From positions 1 to 61,234 of the forward strand of contig AUXH01000034.1 of NCBI GenBank assembly GCA_000482145.1: DNA of 61,234 nt. The letters run 5' to 3'. Shown here piece by piece: positions 29,767 to 40,600 of this stretch (position 1 is its first letter; the number at the start of each line of letters is the position of its first letter). The notes beneath the pieces are model-generated. The model did not search any database. It saw only the letters and a list, made by a program, of their open reading frames with translations, and had not been told where the DNA came from. Origin of the DNA: Strigomonas culicis. Lineage: Eukaryota > Euglenozoa > Kinetoplastea > Trypanosomatida > Trypanosomatidae. Both the position numbers and the translations under genes were made by a program.

Positions 29767-32320
29767 CTAAGCGTACGCGGTTAGGAGTAATTTCACGCTC
29801 TCCGTCTTCAAATTTAGTTGAATACACCCGGCGACGTCCAGCTCCTTCAGCAAGAGAACCAATTCCTCATCATTAATCTGCAAGATGTGCTTCAAATAAT
29901 AAAAACTGACGTTCCCATTCGAGCCACTCGCATTCGGTGCGGAGCGCGTGCCGCGCGAGCGCTGCTGTGCCCAGTCACCCCCGCCTCGCGCGTTGAAATA
30001 ATAGTTCATGACGAGGAGATAGAGCAGCCGCACATTGTTGGGAATCGCTTGCGTGTTGAAGAAGTTCCGCTGCAGCGACAGGTGTGGCTCGCTGTTGGCA
30101 TGAGTGTCGAGCACGAGGGACAGCTCGCGCAACGAGTGTTGCGGCGCGTCCACGTACTGTAGCAGAAACTGCGCTATTGGACGTGCAACAGACAGTTTGA
30201 CGTTTGTCGGCCGTCGCATGAGCTCATCCAGTGCGTTATGATGATCCCTATCTTCGTACCCGTCGTGTTGCAGAGGCGCACGTGGCGGAGCGCGAGCGGA
30301 AGGCAACAGGTGCTCCATCGTCCACCGCATCTTCTCTTCTCTCGTCCTCTCCTTGCCGTACGCCCACCGCTCCGTGCTCGCATTGTCCTTATCTTCTTCA
30401 TCCGTATTGGAATGATCGTGGTGGTGCGAGGGATGATTCTGTAGCGCACGCTCCTTCTCATAGATCGAGAGAAGGCAGTTCTGGAACACGTCGAAGTGAA
30501 AGAGCCGCTGCGTCCGCCCGTGGACAAGATCCTCCAGCAGCAGCAGCAGCACCGTGCTCTCGAGTAGGTCGACGTCCCGCGTCAGTGCGTCGTCCGCGGT
30601 GCCGCTGTGGGCGACCGCCGCGCGCGCACGGACCTCGTCGCCGTCGCCGCCGTCGGTGGGAGTGGCCACGATGGTGCGCTGCACGACGTGCGCCACCTCG
30701 TAGAGGGCGTTCAGCAGCAGCGTGCTGTCCTCCGTCAGCGCCGTGAAGTGGTGGCGCTGCCGCCGCCGCGGGCCCCCCTCCGCGGGCTGGAGGAGCGCGC
30801 GCCAGAAGGCGAAGGGCGCGAGCAGCTGGTGCAGCAGCAGGGCCACGTCCTCCAGCTGGTGCCGGAAGCAGTACGCCGCCTTGAGCTGCGCCAGTGCCGC
30901 GCCGTCCGGGCGCAGCAGGACCGAGAGCAGCCACGGGAAGCGGCGCAGGGCCTCGGACAGAAACACACCGAGATGGACATTCGCCGGCCGCAGGAAGAAG
31001 AGCAGCGGGTCCTGCAGCATCGCCTTCCATAGGCTTCGCTCGGATAGCGCCGCGGTGTCGCTCGCGGTGGTGCTTTTCCGCACCTCGCAGAAGCTCTCGA
31101 GGAGGGCGGCGTCCCACACGCGCAGCACCGCCACGACGCGGTGCACTTCTTCACTCCACGGCCCCATCGCCTCCGTCGCAGCGGCGTCACGCCGCTCTCC
31201 CTGTGGTAATGGCTGCTGCTGCTGCTGCTGTTTCTTCTTCTCGAACAGATGGATATGGTAGAAGGATGAGAGATGCGTCTCCAGCCGCTGGTGCAGCATC
31301 AAGTGGGTGTAGTGGTTGTGCGAAAACATATTTTCAGGGAGGAGCAACACGGAGAAGTGGAAATCCACGGCCTTGTACTTGCTTTTGATCTGATACAGCT
31401 GATAGAGCGCGTGGATCTCGTGCAAGACGGCAAACAGCAGACACTCCTCCGCCCTGCTGCCGCCGCCCGGGGGCCCGGCGCGGCCGCCGCCCTTCCCCTG
31501 TGCATAAAGGTCGGCACCGCCGGCGCTCCCCTCCGAGGGGTTGTACAGGAGCACAAACAACAGCGCGTGCGTCTCTCGGGTCGCGGCAGTCGCCGCCTTC
31601 CGCGGCACCTGCCCCCCCCCGCACGAACCGGTCCACAAGCTGTGCCACGTCGGCTGCGCTGCTGCCTGCCGCCGCCGTGGCCTCCGTCCGGCGCCGCTTG
31701 CTGCCGCGCTTCGCCTCCGCCGCCGCAGTGGGGGCCGGCGGCGGCGGGGCGGCCAGCGCGTGCAGGAAGTCGGCCTGCGCGTCGCGCGCGGTGGCCGCGC
31801 CCAGCGGCGCCGCCGCGCGCAGCACATCGTCGCAGTGGTCCGTGATGCGCTCGATGAAGGAGAGCCGCGCCTCGCGGCGACTGGTGCTGTCCGCGAGTGC
31901 GAGTTGAAAAACGCGCTGAAACCCTTTCCCCTCAAAGTACTGGTGGACCTTCGCTGCGCCTTGGAGTGGCGTCGGCGGGGCGGCCGCATCCACCTTCGCG
32001 CGCCGCGGGTCGCGGCCACTCGCGGCCACTTCCTCCGCGCCGTCCACGCTGCTGCTGGAGCCAAGAAGCCCCGTGAAGGACTCGGGCACCACCGCCAGCG
32101 GAATATACGTGTTCCACAGAGACAGCCCCACGCGCAGCTGCTGCTGCGGCGGTGGGGTATCCAGCTCGCCAGGGTGTTGGTGCGAGTCGGTGGGTGGGCC
32201 CGCCGTCGCGACGGTGCTCTGCCCTTTGAGGAAACGCACGATCGCGCTCAGCTCGGTGGGAACTAAGGTGTTATTCACTTTTTGAACGATGTAGAACAGG
32301 TATGTCAGCACGTCGGACAT
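29767..32320 (-). CDS. Hypothetical protein (about 850 aa), reading frame broken by one base at a C9 run
   Basis: The 5' part starts with the ATG at 32320 (MSDVLTYLFYIVQKVNN) and is coding-like to about 31621. The continuation (VPRKAATAATRETHALLFVLLYN onward) is in another frame down to the stop at 29767. The switch falls on nine consecutive C at 31612-31620; eight (or eleven) would restore one frame of about 850 residues. The protein is helix-rich. Its C-terminal 45 residues (YYLKHILQINDEELVLLLKE...GCIQLNLK) look like a small winged helix such as ends PCI-domain proteins, which is only a suggestion. A glutamine run lies near 31210-31230. I know no family. A real pseudogene is less likely because both halves keep coding character. 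Confidence 0.7.
31612..31620. other. C9 homopolymer at the frame break
   Basis: Nine consecutive C bases lie exactly where the two coding frames of the 850-aa gene meet. An indel here, in the sample or in the assembly, explains the broken frame. Confidence 0.8.
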
Positions 32321-32632
32321 GTTTCAGCAATGTATGAACAGGTGATAGATTGTATACGTAAATGTGTATGTTGCTTCTATAAGAGAGATAAAGTGAAAAA
32401 GTGTTTCTATGAACCGCTTTTTTTTAATTTTTTTGCTAGATGCGAGAGAAGGACACGTGAGAAGGAAATAAAGTAGACACATCAGCAGCAGTGCAACGTT
32501 ATTGGAGGTGCTTTTTCGATGCGCACACTGCAACAAACAACCCTACAAGTTTTACAGACCCTGTTATCCTTCCGCATACATTTTTTTAAAAAATTCTCTC
32601 CATTGATAGTAATCATCCTCACCACAGAACCC
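32321..32632 (-). other. Intergenic region: PHD gene 3' UTR and leader of the frame-broken gene
   Basis: A C/T-rich stretch at about 32470-32438 on the minus strand ends in TAG at 32437-32436, a good acceptor about 115 bases upstream of the ATG at 32320. Confidence 0.6.
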
Positions 32633-34039
32633 TTACTGTACATGGGCGCAATGCGAACAACAGAAAACACGCTCTCCATCCCCCCCGTCTGCCGCCCCGT
32701 CTGTGTGATGGTACTGACAGTACGCGTGGACGTACGCGCGGCAGGTGCGGCACGGCCGCAGCCCGTCCTCCTCTGCTGCAGAGGGCGCGCCCTCGCCGCC
32801 GTCCGCGGACGGAAGCACCCCGTCCAGCTCACAGACCGCACACACCCCTGCGCGGGCCTGCGGCGGCGGCGCCTCCCCGCCGCTGCCGCCGTGGCTCAGA
32901 AAGGGGAAGCGCACTTCCTTCACCGCCGCCGCGTCCACCTCCTCCAGTGCTTTAGCCCCGTCCTCGCCGACGGCGCGCGGCGCCGGCGGCGCGCCGGCCA
33001 CGTCCACGTAGCGCGTGCGGAAGCCGTCCTGCACCTCCTGGGCGACGGCGAGCCGCTCCGCGTGGTGGCAGAAGACGCGCTGCCGCGTCTCCTGTTTTGT
33101 CGCCGCGTAGCGGCGGTTCAGCTGCCTCTCGTCGTATTCCTCGGCATCATCCAAAGGGAGGGCCATGGCATCCGCCGCCGCCTCCCCCTCCTCCGCGGGA
33201 GCGGCGCCGCCGCCGCGGGGGCTCGGCGCCTGGAGGGGGGCGGGCCGCTCCGTCGCGGCGTCGCCGTGCGTGTGGCTGCCGCCGCCGTACTCGCCCAGCG
33301 GCGGCACGTCGTCGACGAGCTCGAGCGGCGGCCCGCCGCGGTGCCGCCGCAGCGCGCCCATCGCGACCGCCACGCGACGCAGGAGGGCGGGCCGCGGGTC
33401 CGCCGCCGCTTCCGGCGGCGCGGCGGCGGCAGCGAAGCGGCTCGCATTGCGCCCCCACCGCGCGTGGTACCCCTCCGTCAGGAAGCGGGCGCTCTCCGCG
33501 CCGAAGCAGTCGCACAGCTGCGTGTACACCTCCGCGGGCGGCGCGGCCCCATGGCGGAGGAGCCGCTCCTGCTGCCGCTGCCACTCGCCGCGCACGACGT
33601 CCTTGTCAAAGACGTGCGCCGCGACCATGTCTCTCGGCAGAAAGCGCAGGTGCTTCATCTTGGCGTGCTGCTGGCGGATCAGCTGCTTTGTCTGCGCGTT
33701 CGCCTCCCGAAACGTCGCGTCGTGCGTGTCGAACTCGTCGTAGACCAGCCGGCGGATGTAGTTCTCCTCCACCCGCAGCCGCTCGTAGCGTCGCGCGAGC
33801 TGCAGCGCGGTGAGGACGTACATGAGGCCGTCCTCCACGGCGGTGTCGCTGCGGCCCTCGGGTGGCCGCGCTGGCGGCCCGCGGGCGGACGGGTGGAGCG
33901 CGTAAAGATCATTCGCGAGGACGAGGAAGGCCAGCAGCCTCCCCGCCTGGCGCTGGCGGTGCGTGGCCCGGAAAAAGGACTGTATCGTAACAGCCGCCGC
34001 GTCAGCGCCGTCGCGGTACGTCCCCTCGCTGTACTGCAT
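32633..34039 (-). CDS. IQ-motif and C-terminal PHD-finger protein
   Basis: The protein has 468 residues. The C-terminus is a clear C4HC3 pattern: C400-x2-C403-x26-C430-x2-C433-x4-H438-x2-C441-x19-C461-x2-C464, the spacing of a PHD finger, a module that typically reads histone tails. Residues 19-30 (IQSFFRATHRQR) fit an IQ motif that could bind calmodulin-like proteins. A charged helical stretch follows (about 75-160), and the middle is Ala/Gly-rich. There is no other chromatin domain. The combination is unusual, and a role in chromatin, signalling or the cytoskeleton cannot be separated on sequence. The start is the first ATG after the acceptor at 34167-34166. FYVE and RING were considered, but the H/C order fits PHD best. 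Confidence 0.75.
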   Translation of the reverse strand: MQYSEGTYRDGADAAAVTIQSFFRATHRQRQAGRLLAFLVLANDLYALHPSARGPPARPPEGRSDTAVEDGLMYVLTALQLARRYERLRVEENYIRRLVYDEFDTHDATFREANAQTKQLIRQQHAKMKHLRFLPRDMVAAHVFDKDVVRGEWQRQQERLLRHGAAPPAEVYTQLCDCFGAESARFLTEGYHARWGRNASRFAAAAAPPEAAADPRPALLRRVAVAMGALRRHRGGPPLELVDDVPPLGEYGGGSHTHGDAATERPAPLQAPSPRGGGAAPAEEGEAAADAMALPLDDAEEYDERQLNRRYAATKQETRQRVFCHHAERLAVAQEVQDGFRTRYVDVAGAPPAPRAVGEDGAKALEEVDAAAVKEVRFPFLSHGGSGGEAPPPQARAGVCAVCELDGVLPSADGGEGAPSAAEEDGLRPCRTCRAYVHAYCQYHHTDGAADGGDGERVFCCSHCAHVQ

Positions 34040-34059
34040 CGCCGGTACTCTCTATTCTT

Positions 34060-34096
<37 letters not shown>

Positions 34097-34627
34097 GTAT
34101 GTATATGTATAGATGTTTGTGGGGTGCACTATCTAGATCTATATGTGTGTGTATATCGGACTGTGCTATGAACGAGAGGTGTGTGACGGAGAGAAGGAGA
34201 AGGGGATGGGGAGATAATGTACACATACGGATGCACAGGTACAGAGAAGCTCGGCGTCGAGTTTTTTCTTTTTTATACACCACATACGACACGTTTGAAT
34301 TGCCGGAAGCCATTTTTGTTGAGATAATAAAAGAAACATATGGAAAGCAGTGGGAGTGCAAAAAAAAAAGAGTATTGTGCATTGATGAGTTTTGGATTTT
34401 CTTGCCCTCGTTCTACGCCTCTTTTTTGTTTCAATTATTATCCTTCTCCGTCGTTTGTCTTCTTTCTAAAGAATTGTACACGATGAAACATCTTTGGAAG
34501 CAAACTATTGCTCAAGATAAACTAATCATTTTTGTTTTGTAAAGTATCCTAGAGCATGAGTGTCAACATCACATGACCATCAAAATGGAAGAAAATGGAT
34601 GTGCCATTTTCTTTTTCTTTTGCCAGA
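34040..34627 (-). other. Intergenic region: 3' UTR of the membrane-protein gene and PHD leader
   Basis: A minus-strand C/T tract (about 34215-34185) precedes AG at 34167-34166. The frames on the plus strand here (about 34100-34540) have AT-rich composition unlike the genes, so I do not call them. Confidence 0.55.
34064..34091. repeat. (TA)n microsatellite in the PHD gene 5' UTR
   Basis: About 14 TA dinucleotides lie 25 bases upstream of the ATG at 34039 and inside the predicted 5' UTR. Confidence 0.9.
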
Positions 34628-37135
34628 TCATACGCTACCTGCGTCTTCCACACTATTCAATCGATCTTTTGTTTCGTTGTTTTGTTTTGTTTCACCCATC
34701 GCCTCGCCCGCCGCATACGCCTCCTTAAGGAAGAGCGCCATGCGCCGCCACCGGATACAGCCGTCGCGCGAGAACAGCACATCGTGCGGCCGTCCGGCAG
34801 ACTCTGTAGCACCAGCGTGGGTGGCCGCCTTCTCCATGGTGGAGAAGACAGACATGAAGAAGCACCACAGAGAGCGCTTCGCGTAGTCTCCCACGTAGTA
34901 GTGCAGGTCCGCGGACCGGTGCAGGTCCGGCGTGCGGGACGTGGGTCCGCCGCGCGCGGCCTCGTCCGCGCGCTCCAGCTGCCGCCGCCGGTGGCGCACC
35001 GCACGATCGAAGTTGGCCTGCGTGGTGAGCGCGTGTGGAAAATCAGCCACACGGAACCACACGTCGCCGCGCGGCCGGTCCGGTGGGCGGCGCGCGGGCG
35101 CGAGCGGCACCGTGCCCAGCACCGCATCGCACTGCGCGGCCAGCGCCGCCGCGGCGGCACCGCGCGGCGGCTCGTCGCGCGCGCATCCGCAGGAAGCACG
35201 CTGCTGCTGCTGCCCCCTTAGCCCCTCGCCGCCCCCCGGGCGCGGCGGCGAAGGCAGCAGCAGCCCGCCGTCCGCGGCCGTGAAGGGCTGCAGCGCCGGG
35301 ACGGGCGCGGGCGGCGCGCCGCCGGCGCTGGGCGGAAAGACAAAGCGGTACGCCATCCGCGGCGTCGTCGTGTCGACGAAGAAGGACGATGGAAAGAGCT
35401 CCCAGTCGCTGCCGACGCAGAGCATGAAGGGCGCCTCCCCCGCGCGCGGCACGGCCAGCGCATGCGCTTGCAGCGCGGGGTACCAATCGTACAGCAGGCG
35501 CGCCATGCCGTTGTCGAGGTAGTAGCGCCGCAGCGCGTGCGACAGCGAGCCAAGCAGCAGCAGCAGCAGGTACAGCAGCCCACCGGCCACCTTCGCGTAG
35601 CGCCGCGTGTGCGCCGGCGTCAGCAGCCGCCGCAGGACGCGGAGCCAGTTGTGCGAGTGCGGCGGCGGCGGCAGCCGCCGGCCGAAGGCCAGGGCGCGGC
35701 CGCCCTCGCCCACGTGCGGCGCGCCGTCGCCCTTCTTCTGCTCCGTGGGGCGCCTGTCGCCGCCGCTGCCGCCGCCCTCGCCGTCCATGAAGAGCAGGAA
35801 GTCCTTGGGGATGCAGACATGAAAAAACGTGATCATGACGGCGAACAGCAAAAAGGGCACCGCCGGCGCCAGCTCGCTCTCTACGACCCCCAGCGCCGCG
35901 TGGTAGGACGCGTCCGCGCCGGGCGCGGCAAGGAGGTGCGACAGCAGCAGCAGCGCCATCCAGATGAAAAAGGGCGCCACGTACAGCAACTGCCGCCCCC
36001 GCGTCAGATTGATGTGCGTCATGATGTAGTAATAGTTGTTGTAGTTGTTCTCCGCCGTCGGCGCGGACGGGCCGAGCCGCACGAGACGGTCGAGGAACTT
36101 GTGGGGGTGGGCGTGCCGGCGCCGCAGCAGCACCACCAGCGGGTTCAGCACCCCGGCCAGCAGCAGCAGATGAAGCCGCGCCCACGCCGCGCGCAGCAGC
36201 GTCAGCGGGGGCAGGCCGCCGCCGCCGCCGCCGCGCCAGGGCCAGGCCCACACCACCTCGCAGTCGTACACGTAGTTCAGGCCGACGTGGAGAGCGGCGC
36301 AGCCCGTGCCGCAGAGGAAGAGGGCCGCGAGAAAGTAGGAGAACGTGACGGGGCCGCCGCCGCGGTGGTGGGCGCCGAAGCGCCGCAGCTGGAGATTGAG
36401 GTCCGCCAGCACGGGGAGGTACATGGCCAGCACGCGCAGAGGGCGCAGCGACACCGTCATGCTCAGCGCCACCGCCGCGGCGATGAGCACCACGTAGCGC
36501 CGCAGCTGGCGCCGCCGCTGCCGCAGCCGCCGGCGCCCGTCGGCGAGCGCGCAGGCCTCCTCCTGTTCCGCGAGGAAGAGCTGGCGCAGCGCGCCGCGCA
36601 CCCGCAGCCACCAGGCGAGGACGAGGAAGGACAGGCGCATGACGAAGGACAGCGGGTGCGCGCCCATCGACTGGAAGGGGGTGATGTGGTGGCACAGCAG
36701 CAGCAGCAGGTAGCACGTGGCGGACGGGCCGGACAGCGCGGTCCATATGCTGTACACCGTGTACACCTCCGCCAGACAGCACAGCCGCCCGTTGAAGATG
36801 CGGAGGTAATAGTAGAGGTCCACGGAGGAGAGCGACACCGTCAGCGCGCGCGGCAGCAGCAGCGCCGGCGACACGAGCAGCCACCGCAGCAGCCACGAGC
36901 GCGGCGCGTACGGCGCGGCGGCGGCCCCACCGGCGGGGCAGTCCGCCGCGCAGCGCGCGCCGCTCCCGTAGAGAAGATAGTGCAGGCTCTCCATCTCACA
37001 GAGGGCGTCGCGGCGCCGCTGCGGCGGCAGGAAGCTCGCCGCAAAGTAGTGCGGGAAGCAGAGCAGCAAGAAGGCCGCCACCATGCGTAGATAGTAGCTG
37101 CAGGAAGCCCACGGCGGCCGCGGCACCCACCGCAT
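34628..37135 (-). CDS. Polytopic membrane protein (835 aa), family unknown
   Basis: I do not recognise this protein. About ten hydrophobic spans are visible. They include residues 9-35 (YYLRMVAAFLLLCFPHYF), 85-100, 120-160 (YSIWTALSGPSATCYLLLLL), 165-185 (SFVMRLSFLVLAWWL), 215-245, 265-285, 310-335, 390-410 (LLYVAPFFIWMALLLLSHLL), 430-450 and 510-535. The long C-terminal part after about residue 540 is hydrophilic, Ala/Arg-rich and probably faces one side. Cysteine motifs, transporter signatures and presenilin-type GxGD are absent. A G12 run sits in the leader, with a good splice acceptor upstream of it at 37198-37197. A later in-frame ATG at 37084 is an alternative start. Subcellular site and function cannot be told. 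Confidence 0.8.
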   Translation of the reverse strand: MRWVPRPPWASCSYYLRMVAAFLLLCFPHYFAASFLPPQRRRDALCEMESLHYLLYGSGARCAADCPAGGAAAAPYAPRSWLLRWLLVSPALLLPRALTVSLSSVDLYYYLRIFNGRLCCLAEVYTVYSIWTALSGPSATCYLLLLLCHHITPFQSMGAHPLSFVMRLSFLVLAWWLRVRGALRQLFLAEQEEACALADGRRRLRQRRRQLRRYVVLIAAAVALSMTVSLRPLRVLAMYLPVLADLNLQLRRFGAHHRGGGPVTFSYFLAALFLCGTGCAALHVGLNYVYDCEVVWAWPWRGGGGGGLPPLTLLRAAWARLHLLLLAGVLNPLVVLLRRRHAHPHKFLDRLVRLGPSAPTAENNYNNYYYIMTHINLTRGRQLLYVAPFFIWMALLLLSHLLAAPGADASYHAALGVVESELAPAVPFLLFAVMITFFHVCIPKDFLLFMDGEGGGSGGDRRPTEQKKGDGAPHVGEGGRALAFGRRLPPPPHSHNWLRVLRRLLTPAHTRRYAKVAGGLLYLLLLLLGSLSHALRRYYLDNGMARLLYDWYPALQAHALAVPRAGEAPFMLCVGSDWELFPSSFFVDTTTPRMAYRFVFPPSAGGAPPAPVPALQPFTAADGGLLLPSPPRPGGGEGLRGQQQQRASCGCARDEPPRGAAAAALAAQCDAVLGTVPLAPARRPPDRPRGDVWFRVADFPHALTTQANFDRAVRHRRRQLERADEAARGGPTSRTPDLHRSADLHYYVGDYAKRSLWCFFMSVFSTMEKAATHAGATESAGRPHDVLFSRDGCIRWRRMALFLKEAYAAGEAMGETKQNNETKDRLNSVEDAGSV

Positions 37136-37603
37136 CGTTCGACAATCGTGGAGGGGGGGGGGGGAGGTGAGAGGGCGCTCACAAGCTACCTGTTTACTAT
37201 GGGTGCAGCCGCGGAAGAAGAAGAAAAGGGGGTAATATGAGAGTACAAATAATCACCGCGCGTGTATCATGAAGCGAAGGGAGGCAGAGACTATCATCAC
37301 GTTTGTAATTAGCTATATTGGTGTCATATGGGGGCCGACTCGTTGTTCTGTTAACCAATTCTCTTTTTTTTTCTTTTTTATTATTATTTGTTGTGCTCTT
37401 ATGCATATGGATGCGGGAGGAAGGCAAAAGAGAGCAAATCAAAATGATAAAAAAAGAGAAAAAACAACAAACAACAACAACAACAACCGTTCCACGATAT
37501 TTATATTGTAAAAAGAAAAAAAAAACAAGAAAAAAACGATGAAATATAATGAAACTTACAACAAGATATCATAAGTCCATTATGACAATACATGAGATGT
37601 GCT
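37136..37603 (-). other. Intergenic region: LRR gene 3' UTR and membrane-protein leader
   Basis: It holds twelve consecutive G at 37153-37164 (C12 on the sense strand). A C/T tract at 37232-37211 precedes AG at 37198-37197. The rest is AT-rich with (AAC)n-like sequence near 37465-37485. Confidence 0.6.
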
Positions 37604-40600
37604 TCAGTTTTCCTCGGCGCCTCTTGGGGAGAACCAATCATCATTACCTGTCGCCACCACTTTTTGCGTGTCCGTCTCAGCTTCTGGAGTTTCCTCTCTC
37701 GTATTTGTGTCCACATCTTGCGGCTCTTCCTTGCCGTCCTTGTCTTGCTCGACGGCGGTGGATGCGGGCCGGCACGGCGCATGCTGTGCGCGCCACTTGG
37801 TGCGCTCTGTTTGGATATCCACTGCACTGAAGTGGGGGTACGCCTGCGACGAGGTGTGCTGCGCCGCGGTCGCGGCCTTCGTCTCCTCGAAGCGCGCGAG
37901 GACCTCTCTCTCGGTCTGCAGCAGGGCGGCGGCGTGCTCCATTATGTTCTCCGTGTAGGCCGCAGGGGCGACCGCCTCGGTGGTGTTGGCGGCCGCGGCG
38001 CCGAGTGGCGCGCTGTTGGGCTCGCGAGCGCTCGCTGCCACCGGCGGCGGCGTCGCGCCCACCAGCAGTGCGAAGAGCAGCGCGGGCGGCCAGGTGATGC
38101 CGGCCGCGGCGGCGGCTGGCTGCGCATAGAGGCCCGGCACCGCCACGCTCAGCCCACTGCTGTTGGTGGGGTCCGGCTCCGCGCTGCCTTGCCGGGCGGA
38201 CCAGCCGCCGTTCATGCTGTGGCTCCCGCGCCGGCTGCTGTTCTTGCCGCGCGCCGCGGCGGCCGCCCGAGACAGACCGGTTGTGTCGAACAGCCGCGCC
38301 GCGAGCGGGGCGTGGAGGGCCTCGCCGCTGGTGCTGGCGCCGCCGGACACCGCGTAGGTGCGCGTGCGGCACCGCCGAGAGAGGCTCTGACGGCGCGTGA
38401 ACTTACTGGCGAGGAACTGCCAGAGCGGCGGCACCGGCACGTACTCGATGCCGTGGATGCTGCTGTAGCAGACCGCCTCGCGGGTCTGCCGCTCCTCCTC
38501 GACGGGGTGGCGCGACCCGTAGTGGTTCGTGCAGCGCACCTTGCGCCGCGCCGCCTGGTGGTCCCACTCGCTCTTGTAGCGCGCGAAGCCCCACGCGGCG
38601 CCGTGCTCCGCGCGGTGCCAGATGTGGTAGCAGCGGAGCGGCGCCGTGAAGGCGGGCACCGCCGCCGCGCCCTCGCCGCCGTCAGCCCCACGACCACTGC
38701 GCGCCTCCTGCGCCGCGTCGTCCGCCGCTGCTGCGGCACGCGCGGATGTCCTGCTGCTGCTGCTGTTATTCGTGTCACTTCTGGACGTGTCTCGGATGCG
38801 CTGCGCGGAGCGGCCGGCCGCCGTGTCGCGCGCCAAGACGAGCGACTTCAAGATGTAAAAGAAGAAGACGCGGACGAGGTCACTGCGGTCCGCGCAGTGG
38901 AGCAGCGGCACGTTGTGGAACACCAACGTGGGCGGCGACTGATGCACAACCTTCTCCTGGAACGTGAGGGCCAGCTTGGGCAGCTTGGCGAGTATCAGCG
39001 CGAGGGGGTGGCCGCCGGTGCTCGCGTGGGTGGGCGGCCGCGACGCGGGCGGCGGGCGGCCGCCGGAGGGCGCGGCGGCGGCGAGCAGCTGCTGCATCAC
39101 ACGGACCTTGCCGGCGCCGCCGCCGCCGCACAGCGTGGCGTCGACAATGGACGTGAACTGTGTATAGAGCTGCAGCAGGTTGATCTTGTACACGTTCTCG
39201 CCGGCGCGCTCCACGCCCGCCGCGACGAGCGGCGGCGCGGGCGCCCGCGCTGCTGCGGCGGCGGCGTGGAGGCCGGCGGCCGCAGACACAGCCGCCGTCG
39301 TGTCTTCCGTAGAGACCGTGTTTGCGTTCACCGCCGTGCGCTCATCTTTGGTGGCCGCGGGCCCGGGCTCCGCGGGAGTGCTTTGCTTGAGTGCGCTGGG
39401 CGCGGCCTTCACCGCGACGCCGGCGGGGCCGCGCGTCTTGCCGGAGGTGCGCTCGGTCGCCCGCACATTCTCCTTATCCGCTGCCTGCGCGTCGCTCCCG
39501 CTGCCCCGCCGCGCCGCACGCTCGGCGGCACTGACCTGCTGCCCCTGGCGGTACATGCGGCCGGTGCGCGGCGTCAGGACGGTCACCGCGCGCTTCGTGG
39601 CGCTGCTGCCCAGCGGCGGCGTCTCTCGCCCTCCCTCCTCCGCCGCGGCTGCGCCCGTCGCCGGGGAGTCGTCCGCCAGGTCCACGTGGGTGAGGCGCGG
39701 GAAGTGCGCGGGCAGCGGGAAGCCCGTGCGCGCGAGTGCGCCGGCGGCCAGCCCGTTGTGCTGCAGCCGCAGGTCCTCCACGTTGGAGAAGAGGTGGTCG
39801 CGGTCGGGGTCGGCTGCGGGGCCGCCGGTGAAGAAGGCCGGCAGCGCCGCGATGCGGTTGTCGCTCGCGTACAGCACGCGCAGTGGAAAGACGCACCCGC
39901 CGTGCCGCCCCCCCGCCCCCTTGCGGTCCGGCACGCGGTGCGCGACGGCGTGCTCGAGGTGCGCCACGTCGGCCGCGGAGAAGAGCTCCGTAAGCGCGTT
40001 GTGGCTGACGTCCAGCACGTTCAGCGTCGCGAGCAGCCCCAACGCCGCGTCGCCGGCCGCGCCGCGGAAGAGCGGCGCGAGAGAGGCGATCCGGTTGTGC
40101 CCGAGCCGCAGCGACTGCAGGCAGCGCAGCGCGCAGAGGCCCTCCACCGACACCAGCTGGTTGTACGTGAGGTCGAGCGCGGAGAGGCAGGGGAAGGCGG
40201 CGAGCGCCAAAGGCTGCGCCGCGCCCGCCGCGCGCGGGCACCGGCAGACCACGCGCTGGAGGCAGTTGTTGCGGAGGTTGAGTGCGTACACCTCCGCGGC
40301 GCGCGCGGCGTCGAAGGTGCCGTGGGCCGCGTCGCCATCCTCGCCGCTCTGGTGCAGGCAGGGCCAGCCCTCCAGCTGCAGGCCACTCAGGCTCAGCTTG
40401 TTGTTCTGTAGCCGGTTCTTCGCGGCGACCGCCACGCATGAGGTCGTGTGCGGACGGTCGCAGCAGCCCTCCCCATCCACTGGGCTCTGCGCGTCCTGGG
40501 GCGGCGGGAGCGGGAGCGGCCCGTCGTCAAGAGGGGAGGCCGCCGCTGCCAGCGGGTCCTCCCGCGGCCCGCACCCTTGGGGGGCGGTAGGCTGCATTTC

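Noticed and set aside
34099..34542. Plus-strand 147-codon frame in an intergenic gap
   Set aside because: AT-rich, unlike all real genes here, against the array direction, and it covers the splice signal of the PHD gene.
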